DNA from: Hymenobacter sp. PAMC 26628
GTDB taxonomy: Bacteria; Bacteroidota; Bacteroidia; Cytophagales; Hymenobacteraceae
Direction: 5' to 3'
Length of the DNA stretch: 64,000 nucleotides
NCBI RefSeq assembly: GCF_001562275.1
Contig: NZ_CP014304.1
Location: forward strand, 4,526,001-4,590,000
In this document: piece after piece, positions 26,571 to 35,367 of the stretch
Layout of the letters: each line of letters starts with the position of its first letter
Numbering within the stretch: the first letter of the stretch is position 1
Notes under the pieces: generated by a model
Seen by the model: only the letters and a program-made list of their open reading frames with translations
Told to the model about the DNA's origin: nothing
Databases searched by the model: none
Made by a program: the position numbers and the translations under genes

Positions 26571-26665
26571 AGCTATTAGCCATTAGCTGTCAGCTACTGG
26601 CTTTTTGGGGTGGATAGCAACGAGTGATAGAGGGAAAAGCCAACAGCTAACGGCTGCTAGCCAAC
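26571..26665. repeat. Self-complementary spacer between tolC-like and RND genes
   Basis: TTAGCTGTCAGCTACTGGC... at the left pairs loosely with AAAAGCCAACAGCTAACGGC at the right. The words (AGCTGTCAGCT, AGCTAACGGCTG) echo the tandem repeat at 20937-20978. Confidence 0.6.
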
Positions 26666-26668
26666 CGC

Positions 26669-28120
26669 TTATAACTGCCCGAGCAGCGGGGCCAGGTTGC
26701 CGCCCGTGGCGGCCCGCAGCAGTAGGGCCCGCCACACGTTATTGGTGGCGATGGCCTGGTCGCTTTCGGCGCGGTTGAGCACCAGCGCGGCCTGCGTGAG
26801 CACCACCAGGTTGTCGAGACCGGCGTTGTAGCGGGCCTGGGCCTGGGTGTAAGCCCGGCGGGCGGCGTCGAGCTGCACGGGGGCCTCCAGGGCCGCCTGG
26901 CGCACTAGGTCGAGCTGGAGCTGCGCGTTTTGCTGCTCGGTGCGCAGTTGCAGGGCCTGCTGGTCGTAGTCGGCCAGGGCCTGGGTCGAGCGGGCCTGCT
27001 GGACAGCCACCGCGCGCTTGGTGTGAATGAGTTCGGTGACGTGCCAGGTGAGCGCCGCGCCCACCGCGTAGTTGTATACCTTAAAGGGCAGCCCCGCGCC
27101 CAGCCCGGGGTCGATGGCATACGTGCCGTCGGTGCTGGCCGACGAGGCCGTGCCCGAGCCCCGGCCCCAGGTAGCCCCGACCACCGAAAGCGTGGGCCGG
27201 CTGTTGGTGGCTAAGGAGTTAGTCAGGGCCTCGCTGCTGGCCACGCGCCGCTGGTAGGCTAGCAGCGTAGGGTGATAGCGCAGGCTGGCGGTATCGGCCC
27301 CGGCGGGCAGCGCGGGCAGGCGGGCAAAAAACTGGGTCGAGTCGGTGAGGACCAGCGCCTGCACCGGGGTGCCCAGCAAGCCCGCCAGCCGCACGCGCTG
27401 CTGCTCGGCTTGCTGGCGGCTGGCCAGCAGTTGCAGCCGCGCCCGCGACGTTTCGGCGTTGGCCGTCGAGCTGTCGATGCCGGGCTGGATGCCCGCCCGC
27501 GTGCCCGCCCGCACCACGCGCTGCACGGCCTGCGAGCGCCGCAAATTGGCTTCTTGCAGCGTCACGGCCTGCTGCGCCGCCAGGGCCAGCAGGTAGGCAT
27601 CGGCCACCTGCGCCTGGTGCGTGAACAGCTCCTGGTCGTAGTCGGCCTGCGCCTGGCTCACCAGGGTTTGGGCCCGCCGCACATCGGCCCGGTAGCGGCC
27701 GAAGGTCACGGCCGGCCAGTCGATGTAAAGCATGCCCTGGCTGGTCCAAGCCGCCTGGCTGCTGGTGAAATCGCGCACGCCCGACTCCGTAATGCCTACG
27801 CCGCCCAGCAAAGCCCCGCGCACCTGGTTGGAGGTGCCGTTGAGGGCCTGCGCCTGCGCCGTGAGCTGGGGCAGGTAGTTGGCCCGCACCGTGCGCACGT
27901 CGGCGGCGGCGGCGGCCACGCCCGCTTGCCGGGCGCGCAGGGCGGGGTAGTTGGCCTGGGCCTCTTGCAGCGCCTGGGGCAGCGTCAGGGGCTGGGGCAC
28001 CTGGGGTAGCTCGCGGGGCTGCTGCGCCAGGGCGGGCCGGCCCAGCAGCAGCCCGGCCAGCAGCAGGCCCTGGCCGGCCAGCCGGGGGTAGTGGGAAAGA
28101 GCAGCGGAAATCAGCTTCAT
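26669..28120 (-). CDS. TolC-family outer-membrane efflux protein
   Basis: 483 residues with a signal peptide (GQGLLLAGLLLGRPALA). Two OEP repeats: an Ala/Gln/Arg-rich coiled coil (LPQALQEAQANYPALRARQAGV) and the second repeat beginning QARYNAGLDNLVVLTQAA. Forms the trimeric outer-membrane channel of the efflux complex. Third gene of the operon, 90 bases after the kinase gene. Length is normal for the family. Confidence 0.92.
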   Translation of the reverse strand: MKLISAALSHYPRLAGQGLLLAGLLLGRPALAQQPRELPQVPQPLTLPQALQEAQANYPALRARQAGVAAAAADVRTVRANYLPQLTAQAQALNGTSNQVRGALLGGVGITESGVRDFTSSQAAWTSQGMLYIDWPAVTFGRYRADVRRAQTLVSQAQADYDQELFTHQAQVADAYLLALAAQQAVTLQEANLRRSQAVQRVVRAGTRAGIQPGIDSSTANAETSRARLQLLASRQQAEQQRVRLAGLLGTPVQALVLTDSTQFFARLPALPAGADTASLRYHPTLLAYQRRVASSEALTNSLATNSRPTLSVVGATWGRGSGTASSASTDGTYAIDPGLGAGLPFKVYNYAVGAALTWHVTELIHTKRAVAVQQARSTQALADYDQQALQLRTEQQNAQLQLDLVRQAALEAPVQLDAARRAYTQAQARYNAGLDNLVVLTQAALVLNRAESDQAIATNNVWRALLLRAATGGNLAPLLGQL

Positions 28121-28210
28121 GCCGCAAACCTCCCCTACCCCTATTATACTAGCATTAAAGCCAAATTAAAAGTTATTAAAACGGCGGCTCCGGGCCGGCC
28201 ACCGGGGGCC

Positions 28211-29581
28211 CTAACGGGCTACCAGCGGCAGCCACACGTCGGCCACGGTGCCGCCGCCCGGCCGGGGCAGCAGCCGCAGGCGTCCCTGGTGCAGCCCAAT
28301 GATGCGCTGGGCCAGCGTGAGCCCGATGCCGAAGCCAGGCACGTCGCCCACGGCGCGGCCCCGCGTCAGGGGCTGGAAGATGCGCTCCGCTTCGTCGGGG
28401 GCAATGCCGGGGCCCCGGTCTTCAATGAGCAGCCGCACGCCGTCGGGACCGTCCATTTCCAGGCACAAGGTCACGGGCTGGCCGCTGGAGTACTTGGCCG
28501 CGTTGTCCACGAGGTTGCCCAGGGCCGTGCGCAGCAGCTGCGCGTTGCCGAGCACCCGCGGGGCCTGGGCCTGGTCATCTACCTCCGCGCTGATGTCAAG
28601 GTCTACTGCCTGGCCGGGGCGCTGCTGCGCGCTGCCCACCACGTCGAGCAGCAAATCGACCAGCTCCAGGGGCTGGCCGTCGAGCTGGGCAGCCCCGTCG
28701 AGGCGGGCCAGGTGCAGCAGGCCGTTGGCCAGGGCCGTGAGCTGGTCGAGCCCCACCACGGCCTGGCCAATACCTTTTTTCAGGTCGGCCACGTCCGAGT
28801 CGTAGGCCAGCGACGTTTCCAGCCAGCCTTTGATGCGTGTGAGCGGGGTGCGCAGCTCGTGCGAGGCGTGCGCGATGAAGGCGCGCTGGCTTTCCACCAG
28901 CTCTTCCTGCCGGGTCAGCAAGTCGTTGAAGGCCGCCGCCAGCTTGCCCACCTCGTCGCGGGGGTTCTGCGGACGCAGCCGAAACGCCAGCGACTGGGCC
29001 GCTGCCTGGCGCAGCTGCTCCAGCAAAAAGTTGAGCGGGGCCAGGGCGCGGGTGGCGAAGAGCAGGCCCAGGGCCCCCACCAGCGCCACGGCCGCCAGGT
29101 TGCCGTACAGAAAGTAGTTGAACAGCGTCTGCTGCTGGGCGTAGCCCTGCTGGTCGTAGGCCGTGACCACGGCCACGTATTGCCCGTCGGCGTCGGGGCG
29201 GCGGTAGGCCAGCGCTACCCCTTGCTTGGGGTGCGCGTGGCCCGGCCGGGGGTAGGAAAAGGGTACTTTGCCGTGCTGCCGCGCCTGGGCCAGCAGGCCG
29301 GCCGGCGGCGCATAGTCGGCCCCCGCGCTGGCGTAGACGCGCTGCCCGGTCGGGGCGTACACCTGCTCAGCCTGCTCGGGCAACGATGCCAGCATCGTGC
29401 CCGCCAGCGAGTCGTTGAGCGCGAGCAGCTGCTGCGTCACGGCCGCCTTGCTGGTCAGTCGCTCGGTGAAGGAGTGCTGCCGGAAGCGGGCCGTGCTCAC
29501 GTAGACGTAGCCCGAAAAGGCCAGCAGCAGCCCGCTGACCAGCGCCGCAAACCAGAGCAGGAGCTTGTGCTTTATCTGCAT
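28211..29581 (-). CDS. Two-component sensor histidine kinase
   Basis: 456 residues. Membrane helix at residues ~7-28, periplasmic sensor to ~155, second helix (LYGNLAAVALVGALGLLFA), HAMP, then the HisKA box with phospho-His241 (HASHELRTPLTRIKG). HATPase_c motifs follow: N box LGNLVDNAAKYS, G1 EDRGPGIAPDEAERIF, G2 GFGIGLTLA. Starts 5 bases after the response regulator stop, so co-translated with it. Presumably senses a stress relieved by the pump encoded downstream. Confidence 0.93.
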   Translation of the reverse strand: MQIKHKLLLWFAALVSGLLLAFSGYVYVSTARFRQHSFTERLTSKAAVTQQLLALNDSLAGTMLASLPEQAEQVYAPTGQRVYASAGADYAPPAGLLAQARQHGKVPFSYPRPGHAHPKQGVALAYRRPDADGQYVAVVTAYDQQGYAQQQTLFNYFLYGNLAAVALVGALGLLFATRALAPLNFLLEQLRQAAAQSLAFRLRPQNPRDEVGKLAAAFNDLLTRQEELVESQRAFIAHASHELRTPLTRIKGWLETSLAYDSDVADLKKGIGQAVVGLDQLTALANGLLHLARLDGAAQLDGQPLELVDLLLDVVGSAQQRPGQAVDLDISAEVDDQAQAPRVLGNAQLLRTALGNLVDNAAKYSSGQPVTLCLEMDGPDGVRLLIEDRGPGIAPDEAERIFQPLTRGRAVGDVPGFGIGLTLAQRIIGLHQGRLRLLPRPGGGTVADVWLPLVAR

Positions 29582-29586
29582 CGCGC

Positions 29587-30261
29587 CTAACCCTGCATTA
29601 AATAACCCGCGCCCACCACCGTGTGCAAGAGCTTCTGCCCAAAGCCCTTATCCACTTTTTTGCGCAAAAAATTCACGTACACGTCAATCACGTTAGTATT
29701 GGTGTCGAAATGCAGGTCCCAGACTTTCTCGGCAATGTCGATGCGGCTGACCGTGCGGCCCTTGTTGACCATCAGATATTCGAGCAGCGAGTACTCGCGG
29801 CTGGTCAGCTCGATGCGCAGGCCGGCGCGAGTCACGGTGCGGGCGTCGGTATCCAGCTCCAGGTCGGCCACGCGCAGCACCGCGTGCTGGCCCTTATACG
29901 CGTCCGAGCGCCGGGCCAGCGCCCGGATGCGCAGCAGCAGCTCCCGAAACTCAAACGGCTTGGTCAGGTAGTCGTCGGCCCCGGCCCCGAAGCCCGCTTC
30001 CTTATCGGCCAGCCCATCGAGGGCCGTGAGCAGCAGCACCGGCTGGCGCGGCGAGTGCTGCTTGATGTAGCGGCACAACTCGAAACCGTTCATCCCGGGC
30101 AGGTTCACGTCCAGCACCACCACGTCGAAGGGCTGCTGGTCGAATAACCGCTGGCCCACTACCCCATCGAAGGCCACTTTCAGGTCGTAGCCTTCGGCGG
30201 CTACCCCTTTCTGGATGAAAGAGGCCAGGCTGGCTTCGTCTTCGACAAGGAGAATGGTCAT
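29587..30261 (-). CDS. OmpR-family response regulator
   Basis: 224 residues. Receiver with acidic pocket Glu7/Asp8, phospho-acceptor Asp51 (VVLDVNLPG), Thr in LLLTALDG and Lys in LTKPFEF. The C-terminal winged helix ends with DTNTNVIDVYVNFLRKKVDKG and a VVGAGYLMQG wing. First gene of the operon RR-HK-TolC-RND-adaptor, so likely the activator of its own efflux operon. The promoter should lie in the 30262-30352 gap shared with the divergent DUF202 gene. Confidence 0.94.
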   Translation of the reverse strand: MTILLVEDEASLASFIQKGVAAEGYDLKVAFDGVVGQRLFDQQPFDVVVLDVNLPGMNGFELCRYIKQHSPRQPVLLLTALDGLADKEAGFGAGADDYLTKPFEFRELLLRIRALARRSDAYKGQHAVLRVADLELDTDARTVTRAGLRIELTSREYSLLEYLMVNKGRTVSRIDIAEKVWDLHFDTNTNVIDVYVNFLRKKVDKGFGQKLLHTVVGAGYLMQG

Positions 30262-30352
30262 GGGCGCAAAGGTCGGCCGCCGGGCGGGTAAATCGCGTGA
30301 AGCGCGCCCCGCGCCCGCCCCGCTTCACCGGCTTGCCGTATGCCTGTTTATT

Positions 30353-30580
30353 TTGCTGGCCGATGTCTGCTCCCGTTTCCCCGCCCCGCTCGCGCTCAGC
30401 GACCGGCTCGCTTTGCAACGCACCCGCCTGGCTAACGAGCGCACCCTGCTCACCTACGTGCGCACCAGCCTGGCCCTGGTAGGCTTCGGGCTGGCCCTGA
30501 TTCAGCTGCACCCGGTGCGCGGGGGCCGGCTCGGCTACGTGGCGCTGGCGGGCGTGGTACTCACGGTGGGCCTGCTGTGA
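30353..30580 (+). pseudogene. DUF202-type small membrane protein, cut by an IS element
   Basis: The DUF202 core is clear: LALQRTRLANERTLLTYVRT and then one helix (LALVGFGLALIQL) and the start of a second (YVALAGVVLTVGLL). The stop codon TGA is the first three bases of the IS3-family left end, so the C-terminus is truncated by insertion. No ATG is in frame: a TTG at 30353 is possible, but an ATG at 30363 in the next frame (MSAPVSPP) suggests an additional early one-base shift. The family has one or two membrane helices and no settled function. Confidence 0.7.
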
Positions 30581-30657
30581 CCTCCTCCCACTAAACTGGG
30601 CCGCTGTAAAGTAGAGAAAATCAGGCATTGTCGTACCTTAAAACCCCAGACAATGTC

Positions 30658-31020
30658 ATGAAAAAGACCACGTTTACCGAGGCCCAAATGGTGTTCGCCC
30701 TGCGTCCCGCCGACACGGGCGTGGCCGTCGCCGAGGTGTGCCGGAAGATGGGCATCAGCGAGGCCACCTACTACAACTGGAAGAAAAAGTACGGCGGGCT
30801 GGGCGTGCCCGAGTTGCGGCGGCTCAAGCAGTTGGAAGAGGAAAACCAGCACCTCAAACAGTTGGTAGCCGACCTGAGCTTGGATAAGCAGCTGCTACAG
30901 GATGTGATCAAACAACCTTCTGAAGCCCGTGCAGCGTCGCCACGCGGCTCAACACCTCATCGACGCCTACCGCATCTCGGCTCGCCGGGCCTGCCGCGTG
31001 CTCAGCTTGCAGCGTGCTAG
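30658..31020 (+). CDS. IS3-family transposase orfA
   Basis: 120 residues. The first ~90 are a standard OrfA: helix-turn-helix (AEVCRKMGISEATYYNWKKK) and a leucine-zipper (LKQLEEENQHLKQLVADLSL) for DNA binding and multimerisation. The last ~30 residues overlap orfB and look like run-through in a neighbouring frame. A TTG start at 30628 is possible but ATG fits the family. Confidence 0.85.
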   Translation: MKKTTFTEAQMVFALRPADTGVAVAEVCRKMGISEATYYNWKKKYGGLGVPELRRLKQLEEENQHLKQLVADLSLDKQLLQDVIKQPSEARAASPRGSTPHRRLPHLGSPGLPRAQLAAC

Positions 31021-31765
31021 CTTCGCTTACCAAACACGTGGTCGAGATGACACCGTCCTACGCCAGCGTTTGCGCGAACTGGCGCAAGTGCGCGTACGCT
31101 ACGGTAGTCAGCGCCTTTACATTCTGCTGCGCCGGGAAGGCTGGCCGGACAATCACAAGCGCGTGCATCGCCTTTACTGCTTGGAAGGCTTGAACTTACG
31201 TAGCAAACGTCCCAGACGTAATCGGGCCGCTGCGCACCGCCTGGAGCGGCTCCCGCTGGGCCACCTGCACCAGAGTTGGAGCATGGATTTTGTAGCCGAT
31301 AACCTCTTCGATGGCCGTAAAATCCGGGCCTTAACAATAGTCGATAATTATAGCCGCCAGTGCCTAGCCATTCACGTCGGCCAGTCGTTAAAAGGCGAAG
31401 ATTTCGTGGCCGTGATGCAGCGCTTACACCAGCAGTTAGGCCTGGTCCCTAAGCGCATCCAGGTCGATAACGGCAGTGAGTTTATTAGTAAGGCGCTTGA
31501 CCGCTGGGCTTACGACCAGCACGTCACGCTGGATTTCTCCCGCCCAGGCAAACCGACCGATAATCCGTACATTGAATCGTTTAACGGCAGCTTCCGCGAC
31601 GAGTGCTTGAATGTGCACTGGTTTCTGTCACTGGCCGACGCCCAAGAAAAGCTTGAACACTGGCGGCAGGAGGATAACAGCTTCCGGCCGCACAGCTCCT
31701 TACAGAATTTAACGCCCGATGAGGTAGTGGCGGCCGCCATTACCGTCGAGCTTCAGAACGCCTGA
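30929..31765 (+). CDS. IS3-family transposase orfB (DDE integrase)
   Basis: 278 residues. Catalytic core: WSMDFVADNLFDGRKI (first Asp), QVDNGSEFIS (second Asp), PYIESFNGSFRDECL (Glu), with the RPHSSLQNLTPDE tail typical of the IS3 family. Relative to orfA its frame is +1, whereas IS3 fusions usually need a -1 slip, and no A6G-type slippery run is present. It may be translated separately or the junction may be mutated. Confidence 0.9.
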   Translation: MQRRHAAQHLIDAYRISARRACRVLSLQRASFAYQTRGRDDTVLRQRLRELAQVRVRYGSQRLYILLRREGWPDNHKRVHRLYCLEGLNLRSKRPRRNRAAAHRLERLPLGHLHQSWSMDFVADNLFDGRKIRALTIVDNYSRQCLAIHVGQSLKGEDFVAVMQRLHQQLGLVPKRIQVDNGSEFISKALDRWAYDQHVTLDFSRPGKPTDNPYIESFNGSFRDECLNVHWFLSLADAQEKLEHWRQEDNSFRPHSSLQNLTPDEVVAAAITVELQNA

Positions 31766-31805
31766 TGCTCCACTTTCAACCGGCTCAGTAAATGGGAGGA
31801 GGTCA

Positions 31806-32132
31806 GACCAGCAGCGCCAGCCCGTGGCGCCCCCGGCGCAGGCCCCCGCGTGGCACACCTGGGCGTGGGCTTTCAACTGAGCCTGACCACATGCTACGCA
31901 CCCTATTCTATACCTTGCTTGGCGCCTTAATGGCCATCGCCTGGGCACCCTGGCCAGCACCGACGCGGGTGTAGCCTCCGCGCCCCCACCGCTGTGCACA
32001 TTCGGCAGCCCCGAGTACCGTTGCCCAAGCGGTGAAGAACTACCCTTTTGACCGGCCCCGACGTGCATCGAGTGCCGCCACCTGCCTTTGCCACCAGCAA
32101 TAAGCCCCGCCGTTCCGGTTACAGGTAGGCAA
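31806..32132. other. Gene-free flank right of the IS element
   Basis: No frame here shows a recognisable protein. The sequence may be what remained after the insertion; I could not join it convincingly to the truncated DUF202 gene. Confidence 0.4.
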
Positions 32133-32135
32133 AAA

Positions 32136-32170
32136 TGAAAGCCGGCCTTTACACGGGGACCGGCTTTTTA
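32136..32170. terminator. Terminator below the receiver gene
   Basis: AAAGCCGG...CCGGCTTTTT stem; T-rich on both strands. Shares GGGACCGGCTTTTTAT with the hairpin at 34699-34734. Confidence 0.75.
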
Positions 32171-32218
32171 TGGTTCAGGCTGCACCTGTCGGCACCAGTC
32201 TGGGGTGGGGAGGCGCGC

Positions 32219-32626
32219 CTACAAAAAGTGCTTTTCCAGAATGCCCAGGACTTTCTCCTGCGTAAGGGGCTTGTTCAGAAAGCCCGCGATGGGCAACTCC
32301 TGGGCCCGGGCCATGTCTGCGGGGTGCAGCGAGGTGGTGAGCATGACGATGACAATGGCTTGCTGCTGGGCCAGCGGCATCTGCACGTAGGTTTCCAGGA
32401 AGGCCAGCCCGTTGAGCACGGGCATGTTCATGTCGAGCAAAATGAGCACGGGGCACGAGATGGCCGGTTGGCCCGTGCAGGTCTGGTCCAGCGTGCGCAG
32501 GGCCTGCTCGCCGTTTTCGGCCACGAGCACCTGCTGGGCCACTCCCATACGCGTGAGCAAGAGCTTATTGAGGAAGTTGGTTGTGCTGTCGTCATCGACC
32601 AAGAGCACACTGGTTAGGGGCGGCAT
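32219..32626 (-). CDS. Single-domain response regulator (receiver only)
   Basis: 135 residues, receiver fold without output domain: acidic triad DDD at 11-13, phospho-acceptor Asp65 in LILLDMNMP, Thr in VMLTTS and Lys in FLNKPLT. Such CheY-like proteins pair with hybrid or PAS kinases; this one starts 28 bases after the kinase stop on the same strand. Output partner not visible here. Confidence 0.92.
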   Translation of the reverse strand: MPPLTSVLLVDDDSTTNFLNKLLLTRMGVAQQVLVAENGEQALRTLDQTCTGQPAISCPVLILLDMNMPVLNGLAFLETYVQMPLAQQQAIVIVMLTTSLHPADMARAQELPIAGFLNKPLTQEKVLGILEKHFL

Positions 32627-32653
32627 CGCAAACGGGTCAGGCGTTTAGGCTGG

Positions 32654-34288
32654 TTAGACCGGGAAAGTGACGGTGAAGGTAGCCCCCGCATCGGGCCGGC
32701 TGCTGACGGCAATCGTGCCGCCGCCGTTCTCGACGAGGCGCTTGCTGATGTAGAGGCCCACGCCGGTGCCCTCGACGTGGGTGTGCAGGCGCTGAAACAA
32801 GCCGAAGAGCTGGCGCTGCTGCAGCTCGCTCAGGCCCAAGCCGTTGTCCTGCACGGTGAGCACCACGGCGGAGCCCAGCGGCTCGGCCCGCACGCGCACC
32901 TGCGATGGCCGGTCGGCCGCCCGGTACTTGACTGCGTTGCTGAGCAGGTTGTAGACCACGCTGCGCAGGTTGGACGGCGGGAAGGACACCACCAGCTCCG
33001 GGGCCACCTCGACCGTAAGCCCGGTGCCCGCCGCCGCGATAAGGGGGCCCAGGTCTTCGCGCACCGCTTCTACCACCTGGGCCAGCACCACGGGCTCGGC
33101 GAGCCCGGCGTGCGCCAGCTGCAGCCGGGAAATATCGGTAAGCTGGGTGATGGTGACCTGAAAGCGGGCCACCGTCGTGTCGAGCAGGCCCAGCAGGTGA
33201 GCCACTAGCTCCTCCTGCTGCACGGCGGGGGGTAGGGTATCGCGCAGGGCCTGCACAATGCTTTCGATGTTGGTAATCGGCGCTTTCAGGTCGTGCGAGG
33301 CCGTGTACACAAACGTGTCCAGGTCCACGTTGGTGCGGGTGAGCTGGCGGTTGCTCTCCTGCAACTCTTTATTAGTAGCGGTCAGTTCCTGGTTAAGGGC
33401 GGCCAATTCCTCCGTGCGCTGCTGCACGCGGGTTTCCAGCGCCGCATTCAGTTGCTCCACCTGACGGCGGGCCAGTACCTGCGCAGTCACCTCGGTGGCT
33501 ACCACCATCGCGCCGTCAATATGGCCGTCGGCGGCGTACATGGGCACGTACACAAAGTCCCAGTACACGGTCTCGCGGTGGCCGTTGCGGTCGTGCTGGG
33601 CTTCCATCGCGCGGGCCACGTGGGGCACGCCGGTGGCCATCACGCCGTCGAGCAGCTCCTCGTAGCCGAGGCCCGCCACTTCCGGCAGGGCTTCAAACAG
33701 TCCTTTCCCCAGCAGCTGCGCGCGGGTGCGGCCCCAGAGGCGGGCCACCGTGGGATTGGCCAACTCGATGGTGTAGGCCGGCCCCCGATACACGGCGATG
33801 GCCAGCGGGGCCTGCTCAAACACGCGCTCCAACTCGCCGCGCTGGCGCTCGGCCTCCGTCCGGGCGGCCTGCTCGGCGGCTTGGCTTTCCCGCAGGGCCA
33901 CTTCTACAGCACTGCGGGGCTGCTCGCTGGTGTCGGTAAAGCTCACCACCAGGTGTTCGCCGCTGCGCCGGGCCGTCAGGTGGAAGTAGTTGTCCAGCCC
34001 GTCGTACTGGTAGTTAAACTTGCCGCGCCGGGTTTCGCCCGTTAGAACGGCCCCGCGGTAGAACGCAAAGATGCCCGTAGCCAGCGCGTGTGGGTAAAGA
34101 GTCAGGAAGGTTTCGGCGGGGCACTCGGGCAACGCCAGCATCCGCTGGGCGGCCGGGTTGAGGCGTTCATACGCCAAATCAATTACTTCGCCCGCGGCAT
34201 CCCGCACGGGTCGGAAGAGAATGCCGCCGAGGGCCGAAAGGTCAAAAAATACCTCGAACAGGTCGTTGGCGGGCGCAGCTATAGGCAT
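32654..34288 (-). CDS. PAS-domain histidine kinase, cytoplasmic
   Basis: 544 residues, no membrane helix. An N-terminal PAS-like region (ILFRPVRDAAGEVIDLAYER) is followed by a second PAS (FEQAPLAIAVYRGPAYTIEL) with a PAC-like tail (ETVYWDFVYVPMYAADGHID). Next come a coiled coil (ELAALNQELTATNKELQESN) and the HisKA box near residue 333 (TASHDLKAPITNIE). The HATPase_c end has LSNAVKYR, DNGLGLSEL and GTGVGLYISKRL. It presumably phosphorylates the receiver protein encoded directly after it. The signal is unknown. Confidence 0.92.
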   Translation of the reverse strand: MPIAAPANDLFEVFFDLSALGGILFRPVRDAAGEVIDLAYERLNPAAQRMLALPECPAETFLTLYPHALATGIFAFYRGAVLTGETRRGKFNYQYDGLDNYFHLTARRSGEHLVVSFTDTSEQPRSAVEVALRESQAAEQAARTEAERQRGELERVFEQAPLAIAVYRGPAYTIELANPTVARLWGRTRAQLLGKGLFEALPEVAGLGYEELLDGVMATGVPHVARAMEAQHDRNGHRETVYWDFVYVPMYAADGHIDGAMVVATEVTAQVLARRQVEQLNAALETRVQQRTEELAALNQELTATNKELQESNRQLTRTNVDLDTFVYTASHDLKAPITNIESIVQALRDTLPPAVQQEELVAHLLGLLDTTVARFQVTITQLTDISRLQLAHAGLAEPVVLAQVVEAVREDLGPLIAAAGTGLTVEVAPELVVSFPPSNLRSVVYNLLSNAVKYRAADRPSQVRVRAEPLGSAVVLTVQDNGLGLSELQQRQLFGLFQRLHTHVEGTGVGLYISKRLVENGGGTIAVSSRPDAGATFTVTFPV

Positions 34289-34504
34289 AGCATAGTATAA
34301 GAAAAAGCTTTGCGAAGCTACTCACAACGCCCAGCTTGAGGACCTAACCGGAGCCAGAAAGGCACCCCAGCCAAAGTTGCGCAACGATGGTTCTGACTGG
34401 TGCACCTGATAGGGAATCCTACGACTGCCTTGCGCATCGTTATGAAACTTGCCTTAGGCCTATTCAGCTAGTCCTACGCCGCCAGCAGCTCTTTCTCGCG
34501 GTAG

Positions 34505-34636
34505 CACATCGCCGAACGCCTCACCAGCGAAGCCAAACTGCTCTTGCAGCACCAGGATTGGAGCGTGAACGAAATTGCCGATAGTTTGGACTTTGAGGAC
34601 CCCACGTACTTTCACGGCTTCTTCAAAAAGCACCCG
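34505..34636 (+). pseudogene. Fragment of an AraC-type DNA-binding domain
   Basis: About 44 codons read HIAERLTSEAKLLLQHQDWS then VNEIADSLDFEDPTYFHGFF and KKH, a textbook AraC second helix-turn-helix. An in-frame TAG precedes it and the usual TG-x-TP ending is lost after FKKH. So only the C-terminal remnant survives. The rest of 34289-34752 shows no gene and presumably includes the kinase promoter. Confidence 0.75.
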
Positions 34637-34698
34637 CCCCCCTGGCTTTTCGCCACGCGGCCTAGCGGCGGGCCGAATCACTGCTTGTTCCAGCCCAC

Positions 34699-34734
34699 AA
34701 AAAAGCCGGCCCCCATGCAGGGACCGGCTTTTTA
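34699..34734. terminator. Terminator with AAAAGCCGG/CCGGCTTTT stem
   Basis: Twelve-base stem with one mismatch; serves the minus-strand gene ending at 34753 and/or the AraC remnant. Confidence 0.8.
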
Positions 34735-34752
34735 TTGCGGTAGCGACGACTG

Positions 34753-35285
34753 CTAGGCAGCCGCCTCACCCACCGTAAACGGGTGCACCAGCCGGGCCCC
34801 CGAGGGCGCAACGGCCGTCAGCGTCACGGCCTGCCCCGGCGAAAGGTTCGGCACCGATAGGCTGATGGTATCACCCAGGTCCAGCGTGTACGAGTACGCA
34901 CCGGTCGAATCAAACGTGAGCAGATACTTCTTGTCCGTCGCATCCGGCGACGACACGTTCAACGAAATGTTGTCATACCCGCCCGAAAAAAAGTGGGTAA
35001 AACTGCCCAAGCCGAGCACGGCCGCGGCGACCGCCGGCGCGCCGGCCGTGAGCACGGCCCCGGCAGCTCGAAGCCCGTGGTGGCCGCGTCCACGGTGTAC
35101 ACGCCGTCGGGCACGAGCTGCGCGAGCGAATTAAACTGACTGGCCGGCTTGAAGACCTGGTAGCCGTCGCCCGCCGCGTTGAAGCCGTAGATGGCCCGCA
35201 CGTTGCCCTTCCACGGGGCCGAGGCCAGCACCAGCGCCGCCCCGTTGAAAATAAAGCCCGAAAGATTTTTGCTGATGGTGCTCAT
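34753..35285 (-). pseudogene. Uncharacterised Bacteroidota island protein A, frameshifted
   Basis: From ATG 35285 the frame reads MSTISKNLSGFIFNGAALVL, GYQVFKPASQFNSLAQLVPD and GVYTVDAATTGFELPG, then becomes Arg/Pro-rich nonsense. The adjacent frame continues sensibly from about 35060 (VLTAGAPAVAAAVLGLGSF, then YLLTFDSTGAYSYTLDLGD) to 34753. Joined length ~178 residues. The N-terminal half resembles the repeat in which a surface protein states its own content (FxPxxxFNSLxxLxPxxxY), and the second half looks like a beta-sandwich. No signal peptide. One-base indel near 35057-35065. Confidence 0.6.
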
Positions 35286-35297
35286 AAAATTGAGAGA

Positions 35298-35344
35298 CTA
35301 AAAAGTAAAAAATAAGGCCGGCCCGGCAGCACGCCGGGCCGGCC
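35298..35344 (-). terminator. Strong terminator of the 35.4-36.9 kb genes
   Basis: Perfect 12-base stem GGCCGGCCCGGC/GCCGGGCCGGCC, loop AGCAC, then a T-rich run on the minus strand. Confidence 0.85.
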
Positions 35345-35367
35345 ACTTGGTTGCCTAAGCCGCCCGC

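Larger units (their letters stand above)
30578..31805 (+). mobile_element. IS3-family insertion sequence (IS407-like), complete
   Basis: 1228 bases. The ends match in inverted orientation: TGACCTCCTCCCA at the left and its complement TGGGAGGAGGTCA at the right, with further partial pairing ~35 bases inwards. Encodes orfA and orfB. I see no matching target duplication (GCTG against GACC), so the flanks may have been rearranged after insertion. Interrupts the DUF202 gene. Confidence 0.88.

Noticed and set aside
31709..32068. Open frame on the minus strand right of the IS element
   Set aside because: Composition-driven, overlaps the transposase end and shows no recognisable domain.
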